Positions 55,665 through 64,000 of a stretch of 64,000 bases of DNA are shown piece by piece. Source of the DNA: Cylicocyclus nassatus (Eukaryota; Nematoda; Chromadorea; Rhabditida; Strongylidae). Each line of letters begins with the position of its first letter. Position 1 is the stretch's first letter. Where the stretch lies: NCBI GenBank assembly GCA_958299035.1, contig CATQJL010000223.1, forward strand, positions 4,210,359 to 4,274,358, in the 5' to 3' direction. Below the pieces are notes generated by a model. It saw nothing but the letters and a program-made list of their open reading frames with translations, searched no databases and was not told where the DNA came from. The translations under genes were made by a program, and so were the position numbers.

Positions 55665-56705
55665 CCCTATGAAGCTTTCATGGATTTGCTGTATTTTATC
55701 ATGCTTCTGTTCTTTCTAGAGCTCTTTTGGAGTTTCATATTGCATTCTTTCATATTCATTCTCTTTACTCGCAACCAAAATATGATATTCAGTCTAAACA
55801 AAGTGAAGTTCATAAGTATGAAGTTTATTGTAACTCTCCGAAAAATGAAAGCTGACAATGGTTACTCTCAGCATTTTTTGCTTTTCCTGTTTCACTCTAA
55901 CGGCATACAATCGTCCGAAATCTGGGATATAGCTCTTTGGTGCTAAATTTTGATTGAGTGAAGCGCAGCTAATGCCTGCCCTGAAAGACTAATGGGTAAC
56001 ATACTTCTCCATAAAGTTCCAACTGCCTGATGGCAAGTTTTTTCTCGAAACTCTTCTTCAGTCGGATCCACGTTTCATTATTAAAAATAAATTTGATGCA
56101 GTTGTTTAAGGCATTGGATTCCTGGAAATTATTAGCAAGAAGCATCTCCGATAATGCGATTTGCATCATTAAAATATTTGCCAGAATTTTCCATATACAT
56201 TTTTTTACGCTATCTCATTATCGTCATTATCTTTTCGATCAGATTATCACAATTTCTTTTTGCAAAACTATGTGAAATGCTCATAAAAGTGTAGCCTTTT
56301 TCTAATTTTCAATATCCAAGCTTAATTCAAATTTCGTTCAGAATCTGTTTCTAAAATTGATCCAAAAAGACGCAGTAAAAAAACGATGTGTATAACTTGT
56401 GCTTTCATTCGCAAAATTTTCTAAATTTCCTCAAGCTGTCTTTTTTCTGTGGTTCGCAGCGATTGAGCAGAGTGCGCTGTTCAGCTGGGATGCGGTGTAT
56501 CGATAGGTACCCGCTGCTAAAGCAACCAAGAGGCGTGGCTTAGTGCACGTAATTAATGGCTGGGTACCTAACGCCCGCACCTCGGCTGGGTACCTAACAC
56601 CAACCCCCCCCCCCCGCAATAAAGCGTTGCTGTGGTTGGCTGATAAGTGAGTTCGGTCGCTTTCGCGGCTCTTACAAATGCAGCGGACTTTTTTGTCCCT
56701 TTTGT
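55665..56705. other. Intergenic, no gene recognised
   Basis: A 96-codon hydrophobic frame (about 55,656-55,946) starts within the MITE end and looks incidental. A C homopolymer lies at about 56,606-56,619. Confidence 0.4.
56559..56597 (+). repeat. Dispersed GGTACCTAACGCCCGCACC repeat, copy 2
   Basis: Matches 50,142-50,182 inverted. Confidence 0.8.
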
Positions 56706-57340
56706 ATAGTCGTCCTTACCCCACTAGTCGGTCGATGGACGAATTTGAATTTGAACTGGAGCAGGCCGACCGCGGCAGAGCGCGGCAGACTGGACCAGAC
56801 AGACCCCTCAGCCAACCGCTTGCACATGAGTTTTCCTCTTATTTTCTTCGCATTTCTTTGCTATCTCTCGCATTGTGGCAATGTTTTTAATCAGATTTCA
56901 GATTCCGTCCGTTAACTCTTTGAAACAAACGCTTTTTGAGAGAGTTTCAGCCCCATCACAAAAAAAATAGTTTAGAATGCACATTCTGACGAAAAACTTG
57001 ACACAGTTCATCAAATCACATTTGTGTGTATGTCACTTACCGGTAGAGAGATTTCTCATTTAGAAATCTCCAATCGCATCCTTCTTCTCGGTTTACCTGG
57101 AAAAAATGTAAAACAAACGGTCACAACTGCACAAAACAATATTTAGCGGTACGAAGTCTAAAAATCTGATTAAGAACATTGTCGCAACATGAGAGATAGC
57201 AAAGAAATACCAAGAAAATAAGAGGACTCATGTGCAAGCGGTTGGCTGAGGGGCGGCCTGCCGCGCTCTGCCGCAGCCGGCCTGCTCGAGTTCGAATTCA
57301 AATTCGACCACCGACCGACTAGTGGGGTGAGGACGACTAT
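56706..57340. repeat. Foldback with about 190-bp arms
   Basis: Arms 56,706-56,899 and 57,163-57,340 are inverted copies (CCCCACTAGTCGGTCG; CTCAGCCAACCGCTTGCACA). The spacer is about 265 bp. Frames on both strands (SQPLAHE..) reflect the symmetry. Confidence 0.85.
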
Positions 57341-57915
57341 ATCTCTGGAAAAAGACTTCATTGGGAATTGGAGTATAAATTTCATTTGAATAGAACTTAT
57401 CTTCCAAGGAAAGAAAGCAGCAAAGATCTGAGAAATCTTGATTTTCGTGGTGCGCAATTACGAGGAAATTTGTTTTTTCAATAAAAGATTTTCAAGGTGG
57501 CAGATAATAATTTCCATTGGTATTCACCGAATAGCAAAAACTCCTCTGTATCCAACTAATGAACTGTTGTTCTCTACATCCAATAGGACTTGAAAACGAA
57601 GCTTAAAAAGTCAAAGAACTGAACTTTTGGAAGCTTAGCCATGTTGAAGCATACTTGTCTTTACTGATGATAGAAATTCCTATATATTTGATATGTGATA
57701 GGGGAAGCTTTGAACAACTTTTCCAGAAATAATCATGGATAGAAAACAACAAGGATTTTTTTAATGAAGGTTTGCATGCTAAAACTAACCTATTTCTTTA
57801 ACCAACCTAATATTTTACCTATACTCGACGCTGGTCTAAGTTTGGCGAGGCCTTCCGCTTTACTGCGGCAGAAGAAAGTTTTGCTTGCTCATGGCCATTT
57901 CATCTTATGTTCAAA
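57341..57915. other. Intergenic, nothing recognised
   Basis: No supported gene. Confidence 0.4.
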
Positions 57916-58884
57916 CTAGCTGGCTTACCCGGCTCCGCCGTATCCGGACCAAACTTGGCACACATACACTTCGGGCCCCGGCGCGTGTCACAGTCCACTT
58001 TTCGTTATCGATCGATGTCGATTTTACCGATTTTTATCGATTTTTTCGCAGAGTTCACCTACAGGGCTAGGAGTTGGCACAGGGGGGAAGTGAGCATGGG
58101 GATTCCGAATACAATATTAGTTTTCAGAATTATCGGTTACTTTTATTGATTTTATCGATTTTTTGTAAATTTTGACATGCGAGGCTGGGATTTTGCACAG
58201 GGGGTAATCGAGCATGCTGATTACGAACACAATATTAGTTTTCAGGATCGTCCATTCCATTACTTTTGTCGATTTTATCGATTTTTTTGTAAAGTTTGAC
58301 CTGCGGGGCTGGGAGTTTGCACAGGGGGCAATCGAGCATGCAGATTACGAATACAATATTAGTTTTTGGAATTATCCATTACTTCTATCGATTTTATCGA
58401 TTTTGCAAAATTTGAGCTAGGGGGGTGGAATTTGGCACAGGGGTGTAATCGAGCATGCTGATCACCCCCTTGGGGTAGATCAGCATGCTCGATTACCCCC
58501 CTGTGCGAACTCCCAGCCCCGTAGCTCAAACTTTGCAAAAAAATCGATAAAATCGATAAAAGTAATCGATAATCCTGAAAACCAATATTGTATTCGGAAT
58601 CCCCATGCTCGATTACCCCCCTGTGCCAACTCCCAGCCCCGTAGGTGAACTCAGCAAAAAAATCGATAAAAATCGATAAAATCGATATCGATCGATGACG
58701 AAAAGTAGCCTATGACACCCGCCGGGGCCCGTAGCGTATGTGTGCCAAGTTTGGTCCGGATCGGTTCAGAAATGGAATTTTCTATTCGGAACATACGTAC
58801 ACACATACAGACAGAGAGACAGACAGACAGACAGACAGACATACAGACATACATACAAACAGACATTCAGCTTTATATATAAGA
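57916..58884 (-). mobile_element. Helitron-like element, complete
   Basis: Same architecture and nearly the same length as 52,812-53,778. 5' TC at 58,884, 3' CTAG at 57,916, A/T insertion site. The two copies share the inner inversion, so the inverted structure is a family trait. Confidence 0.82.
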
Positions 58885-58902
58885 TACGGTACATCTGCAT
58901 AG

Positions 58903-59055
58903 AGGCTATTGCATGACGAAGGCGCAGAAGCAGTTTTAGATGAACTGGCGCGAACACGGCGCGCGCGAATCTTCACCGTCTTAAATCCGGCGCTCTGCGG
59001 CTAATAATGCCGCGTTCGCGCCCAAGGATATTGCGCTTTCTTCATGCAACAGCCT
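58903..59055. mobile_element. 153-bp MITE
   Basis: AGGCTATTGCATGACGAAGG... with inverted ...CTTTCTTCATGCAACAGCCT and a GC-rich middle. Confidence 0.78.
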
Positions 59056-59890
59056 ATACTTTCGATGGCACTAACTTATACCAGTGTTTCGCTTATTTGA
59101 TCAGTGCGCTCGATCTCGCAAAAAATCGGATAACAAGCGAATTAGCATGCTTTCGTTGTGACTTTTTTTTCATGTGTTCGTCGGAACTGTATGTGTACTA
59201 GTGACATGCGAACCATGATATCGGGTTTTATTAGTCACCATTAGCTCATGAATGATCCTTTGAGTTTTGAGCGGGAGCTGAGGAGAGGAATTATCACTTC
59301 ATAGAAAGGCTCAACTCACCTCACTTTCCATAGAATCAGTTGGAAAGGTTTCATCGTTACTTTTCTATAAACTTATGCTCTCCAATTGCGCCACTTCCTC
59401 TCCTTCTCCGCCTCTTCTTCGCTCCATCAAAGTCCGTTGAATATCTTATCTTGCTTTTATTCTACTCAAATTGTTTTTTGACAGTCTTCATTGAAAAGTT
59501 TCGTTTATTCAATTTTGATCGTTAAGTCCTTACATCTTTATTCACATATCCCCAAGTCTTTTGCCAAACCTCGTTCAAGTTCCAATTCTAGTTTCTTGAA
59601 ATATTTTAACTTTTTTTCCGCAAATTTTTATTAGTTCAGCAAAATTTTTCCTGAAGTTGTTTCTCACTCTGGTAGATTTGAACGTTATAATTGACGGCAC
59701 GCACGGTTTCCAGATGGTAACCTACATACTTTTGAAGCTTTATTTGTAAAAATTAGAATAAGATTGTCTTGACAAAATTCCGAATTTATAGCACAAATTT
59801 GACTTGCAGCTTTAGATCTTTTCTGAGAAAAAAATTTCTCGCATTATTATTGTTTGCATACCCCCAATACCTAGAGCCATGTACCATTTA
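59056..59890. other. Intergenic, nothing recognised
   Basis: AT-rich. No supported gene or repeat. Confidence 0.4.
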
Positions 59891-60052
59891 ATTCAACTGC
59901 TTGGCTTCGGCAAAGGCGGGGCTTTGTGACCTAATTAAGGCTAGGTAGTGATCAGAGAGCACTCGCGCGAGAGAGACGCAGGTGCGCCGCGGGCGCGAGC
60001 GGCGTCATTTAGATCACAAGACCCCGCCCTAACAGAGCCAAGCCAGTTGAAT
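59891..60052. mobile_element. 162-bp MITE
   Basis: ATTCAACTGCTTGGCTTCGG and inverse ends. GGCGGGGCTTTGTGA pairs with TCACAAGACCCCGCC. Confidence 0.8.
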
Positions 60053-60130
60053 CAAAGGTTATATACTCTGGAAACCATCACCATCACTTTGAGCGACATG
60101 GAAAAACAAGCCTCACCTAGAAAACAAAAG

Positions 60131-60166
60131 TGATCCGGGGCGAAATGCCCCGGATCATTTTTTTTT
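60131..60166 (+). other. Perfect hairpin followed by T run
   Basis: TGATCCGGGGC, loop GAAAT, GCCCCGGATCA, then nine T. It looks like an intrinsic terminator, but no transcript unit is identified nearby. Confidence 0.5.
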
Positions 60167-60355
60167 CATCCCGGATGTTACAATTCAACTATATCGGAAT
60201 AAATGTTGATGAAGTAGTAAGTATATCTCAAATATATCGAAGCAAAGCCAAAATATCGCTTTTATATAGTGTTTTTCGCACAGGGAAAGTTTCTGCGAAA
60301 TTTTCGCCAAAATTCAGGACTACATTTCTGACTTAACCCCTGTCTAGACTACTAG

Positions 60356-60665
60356 TGACAAGGGAACGATACTCGGTGTCCGTGGCCTTTTGAAATGAGA
60401 TGTATACCATTACACTCGTCCTGGAACGCTGATTCCAAATCTTACTTCCGTTTCTGCTAATCGCTCCAAAGATGTTATCATGGATCGCGCAGAGTTTGGC
60501 TGCCCAGTGAAAATTTGTCGGAGTGCCAATGACATAGGTGCGTTGTGGTCTAGTGGTTAGTGCGATAGTCTCATGAGTTGATGCAGCTCTAGGTTCGAGT
60601 CCTTTTGTGTTTTTTAGTTTTGCGTTGACTCAATTAACCTTCTTTCACATCCTCAAGGTGAACGC
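60356..60665 (+). repeat. tRNA-containing repeat unit, copy 1
   Basis: Inverted, diverged partner of 60,756-61,055. Shared blocks: AACGATACTC, GTCCGTGGC, ACCATTACACTCGT, CTTCCGTTTCTGCTAATCG and CTCAATTAACCTT. Confidence 0.8.
60540..60612 (+). tRNA. tRNA-like sequence, probably SINE/tRNA pseudogene
   Basis: A-box TGGTCTAGTGGTTAG and perfect B-box GGTTCGAGTCC at proper spacing, but the acceptor and T stems do not pair well. No trusted anticodon (the loop may carry CAT). Confidence 0.45.
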
Positions 60666-60755
60666 CCTTACTCTTGAAAAAATGTGGAATTTTAGAAAAA
60701 ATCACTACTGTTTGCGCTAAAATGTATTCAATGGTCATAATTCGAGACTTTCTCG

Positions 60756-61055
60756 AACAAGGTTAATTGAGGCAAAAGTAATGCGAAAGTAAAAATGCAA
60801 AGGATTTGAACCTACATCAACTTATGAGGCTATCGCACTAACCATTAGACCAGAACGTGGTCGCAGTAGAGGCCGTTCCAATGACCGTATTTCCCTTAAG
60901 CGGCCAAACCTGGATCGAAATTCCTACATAACTTTTTTCAGAGAAACGATTAGCAGAAACGGAAGTCAGATTCGGAATCAGCGTTCGAAAACGAGTGTAA
61001 TGGTGTACATCTCGTCTCAAAAAGCCACGGACATTGAGTATCGTTTCCGTCCAAG
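60756..61055 (-). repeat. tRNA-containing repeat unit, copy 2
   Basis: See 60,356-60,665. The pair is about 90 bp apart, head to head. Confidence 0.8.
60791..60860 (-). tRNA. tRNA-like sequence, inverted copy
   Basis: Minus strand TGGTCTAATGGTTAG and GGTTCAAATCC. Same derivation as 60,540-60,612. Confidence 0.45.
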
Positions 61056-61221
61056 AAGTTTACGAAAGCTGTTGGTCATTGAGAAACGAGAGACAGCGCT
61101 CAAATCTTGCGCGGAGTAGTGCACAATAATGCTGATTTATTGCGTCAATGAATGTTTTTCAGCACTTGTTTTTCACACATTGACGTTGTCAATGCTCCCA
61201 GTCGTATCATTACAATCAGAA

Positions 61222-61248
61222 TCTTATATATAAAGCTTAATGTCTGTT

Positions 61249-61317
<69 letters not shown>

Positions 61318-61651
61318 ATCTGTATGTACGTATGTTCCGAATAGAAAATTCCATTTCTGAACCGATCCGGACCAAACTTGGCACACATACATATCGGGCC
61401 CCGGCGGGTGTCATAGGCTACTCTTCGTCATCGATCGATATCGATTTTATCGATTTTTTTGCAAAATTTGAGCTACGGGGCTGGGAGTTGGCACAGGGGG
61501 GTAATCGAGCATGCTGATCACCCCCGTGGGGGTGTGCCAACTGTGACACCCGCCGGGGCCCGAAGTGTATGTGTGCCAAGTTTGGTCCGGATCGGTTAAG
61601 AAATGGAATTCTCTATTCGGAACATACGGCGGAGCCGGGTAAGCCAGCTAG
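61222..61651 (+). mobile_element. Short complete Helitron-like element
   Basis: TCTTATATATAAAGCTTAAT after A, long perfect (CTGT)n at about 61,255-61,312, one ATCGAT unit, then GCCGGGTAAGCCAGCTAG before T. 430 bp, a minimal family member. Confidence 0.85.
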
Positions 61652-62410
61652 TGATATATAATATTGCAGGATTTCGTTGAAACCCCGCGGAGATTTACAA
61701 CCGGAGCCAAGTGCCCCGTCCGCTCTGGTCCTTCTTCTCTGCTTGTCTGGGTCTCCGCGCATTGCGCGCTACCTCGCTACCCTACCCCTAGCACGGAGCA
61801 CTGGGCTTTTAGCTCTGGTACCCTTTTCCTCGTTGTTCTAAACCCAATTGCGGCAAGTTGCAAATCATATTAAAGCTCTTGATCTTTACTTTCACACTGA
61901 CAACGTCGCAAAAGCCCTTTTTTAAATTTGAACGAGAAATCTGGCAAGAGCAGTATTTTCGAAAAATGCTTGTTTTTCTTTAGTTTAACACTTTTCACGC
62001 GGTTTTTTCGTGCATTCAGTGGATCGTGCTACTACTTATGATGTGAAAGCGTCCCAGAGCTTACTTCTTCGATTATGGTCGATTCTTTTACGAAAATCGT
62101 AAGAAGTGCGTTTTTCTTTGCGTTGCTGTCTTTCAGCTATTTCACAGCGATTTTTTTCAATTTGGGCGAAGTGTACAGAACAGTGAACACAATAATCCAG
62201 ACAACGTCTCAGGAAACAGGAACGTTAATGCGGGGTAATCTAAAGGACGCGTCGAGAACAAATTCGGCTTTTGCATTTCGACTTACGATTAGTAAAAAAG
62301 AAACTTTGCGTTCTCATAACTAATTCCTCTTTCGTTTATCTTCTTCTTGATAGCCACGCTTTCGAAAATGGGTATTTTTGAGATAACCACAAAGAAGAAG
62401 TTATCGTCTT
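61652..62410. other. Intergenic, no gene recognised
   Basis: An 82-codon frame at 62,075-62,323 has a hydrophobic start (SAFFFALLSFSYFTAIFF) but no recognised domain or splice context. Confidence 0.4.
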
Positions 62411-62722
62411 CTAGCTGGCTTACCCGGCTCCGCCCTGCCCTGTTGTCAAAACATTATGATAAAGCTCCCATCCCTATCCCCGTACGACTTTTCCCTGTGT
62501 CCACTTCTATTTGCCAGTTCCCTATGTCCCCTGTGTTAGTAATCAGCATGCTCACTTCCCTTGTGCCTCCCAGCCCCGTAGCTCAAACTTTGCAAAATTG
62601 ATAAGGTCGATAAAAGTAATAGATAATTTCAAAAACTAATATTGTAATCGTAATCAGCATGCTCGATTACCCCCCTTTGCCAATTCTCGGCCCTCTAGCC
62701 CAAACTTTACAAAAAATGATGA
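62411..62722 (-). mobile_element. Helitron-like 3' fragment
   Basis: Begins CTAGCTGGCTTACCCGGCTC (inverted family 3' end) and keeps pieces of the ATCGAT-type units. Truncated against the LINE. Confidence 0.7.
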
Positions 62723-62723
62723 A

Positions 62724-63925
62724 ATTGGACCCATTCGTTGGATTCTGGGCAAAGTATTCATGTTGTTTATCTCGGTTTCACGAAAGCTTTTGACAAGGTT
62801 TCACATACAAAACTTGCAATCAAACTCAAACAAGTTGGTATCCATCCTATTTTTGTTTCCTGGATCTCCGCTTTTTTATCCAATCGCAAATTTTCGGTTC
62901 ACGTTAATAAGACGTTCTCTCGCTTCAGATTGATGTCTAGTGGCGTGCCGCAGGGCAGGGAGGCGTACTATCTCCAATACTCTTTAACATCTATACTCAT
63001 GAACTTCCTGCTCTTGTTTCGAGAGCAGGAGTGTCCTGTTATAGTTTTGCTGATGATTTCAAAATCTATAAAACAATCACAACAATGGCAGATAAGGCTA
63101 CGCTGCAAGTTCTAAATATCGTTTTTGAATGGTCGAAAACATGGAACTTGCCAATCTCTCGTGAAAAAACAAAAGTTCTTCACATTGGACCTAGTCGAGA
63201 TCTCGGCTTTCTGGTCTGTAGCAATCTCAGCTTTGATAAACATTGTGAAACTATTGCTGCCAAGGGCAATGCAGCCGTACACAACTTATTCCGTGCTTTA
63301 TCAAGTGGTGATCCAGCCCTCCTTATCAGAGCTTATAAAGTCTACATTAGACCTCTACTCGAGTACGGCACAGTAGTATTCAATCCCACGAAAGTCAGCT
63401 CTATACGGACCCTTAAGAAAGTGCAGAATAGTTTTACTAGAAAACTATGGATCCGAACCAAAGGGCTTGATTAGATGAAATAGTTGATGGCAATCGGCGC
63501 AATAAAAACTTTGGATTAAATAGTTTAGCTTTCAGACGAAGGGTATCTGACCTTATTACACAGCACACAAAATCTTGTTTAAAGAGTATCAGGTCAATCC
63601 CTCGGACTTTTTTCAAATGAGGCGCTCAAGAACGAGAGGAGGGCCAATGAAGATAGTGGTGCCTAGAGCGAGAAGGAATGTGAGGAGAAGGTTTTTTGTT
63701 AATAGAGTAAGCAGTAATCTTGATAAACTAATGAGGAAGGGAATGCTCCATTATAAGCTTTCACAGGTCAAAGCAGTCTTGAAGAACTATCTACTTTCTC
63801 CATGAATCTGCAGTAGGATGTTTTGATATGTCATTGTTACTAATACCTTTGGTTCATTGTCATTCGAATATGTTCTTTTTTTGTTGATATTGCTGTTTTG
63901 TCAACATAGGGTAGCCTATGTAATA
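62724..63925 (+). pseudogene. LINE reverse transcriptase (same family as the left edge)
   Basis: Plus-strand RT: HVVYLGFTKAFDKVSH (motif A with Asp changed to Gly), SGVPQG then a frameshift near 62,955, CYSFADDFKIYKT (motif C), NLPISREKTKVLHIGP, an internal deletion, RDLGFLVCSNLSFDKHCE, IRPLLEYGTVVFNP and VQNSFTRKLWIRTKGLD. After further breaks a C-terminal frame reaches about 63,805. It ends in TAATAAATAATAAA, a LINE-type 3' tail. The lost motif-A Asp and the frameshifts make it inactive. 5'-truncated. Confidence 0.88.
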
Positions 63926-64000
63926 AATAATAAAATCGATATCGATTGACGGCGAAAAGTAGCCTATGACACCCGCCCGGCCTCGAAGTGTATGTGTGCC
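63926..64000 (-). mobile_element. Helitron-like fragment at the window edge
   Basis: ATCGATATCGATTG, AGTAGCCTATGACACCCGCC and GTGTATGTGTGCC, the family's conserved block. Runs off the window. Confidence 0.65.

Noticed and set aside
61255..61312. CRISPR-like regular repeats
   Set aside because: (CTGT)n microsatellite and Helitron arrays have no unique spacers and no cas genes. The sequence is eukaryotic.
62075..62323. 82-codon frame with hydrophobic start as a secreted protein
   Set aside because: No splice context, no recognised domain, and located between Helitron fragments.

Overview
The window looks like the genome of a nematode, probably a rhabditid/strongylid (clade V) species. The evidence is a compact four-exon secreted gene with a 55-nt intron, AT-rich non-coding DNA, and a crowded mix of RTE and CR1-like LINEs, Penelope-like elements, Helitron-like elements, hAT and Tc/mariner MITEs. 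Species cannot be fixed by reading. I see no rRNA, CRISPR array or bacterial operon.

Layout. (1) About 690-36,235 is one giant imperfect palindrome. The left arm is about 690-16,871, the right arm about 18,086-36,235, and the spacer about 1.2 kb. The arms are clearly homologous along their length. They differ by scattered substitutions and by arm-specific insertions: a Penelope-like element with a 12-bp target duplication on the left; a Helitron, a foldback element and a 2.3-kb MITE-flanked segment on the right. The right arm keeps the matching empty sites. (2) At the palindrome centre lie the only two convincing host genes, a head-to-head pair encoding 88-residue secreted Ly6/three-finger-type proteins (13,783-16,483 minus; 18,581-21,166 plus). 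Both have intact frames, four exons, canonical splice sites, a TATA box and a poly(A) signal. The coding exons differ far more than the introns between them, almost all differences change amino acids, and indels are whole codons. (3) 36,235-64,000 is a transposon-rich flank. It holds an RTE pseudogene broken by a 394-bp foldback made only of Penelope-like termini, a hAT MITE with an 8-bp target duplication, a LINE with an uninterrupted 535-codon reverse transcriptase inside an older DNA element, a mariner-like pair in inverted order, Helitron-like elements, tRNA-derived repeats and a second LINE pseudogene.

How it fits together. The Ly6 pair is the biological core. A diverged direct repeat (spacer versus 3' of the right gene) suggests that tandem duplication of a Ly6 unit came before the inverted duplication. 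The palindrome then acted as a natural comparison: shared elements predate it and arm-specific elements postdate it. Main caution: an inverted mis-join of two diverged haplotypes could imitate such a palindrome.
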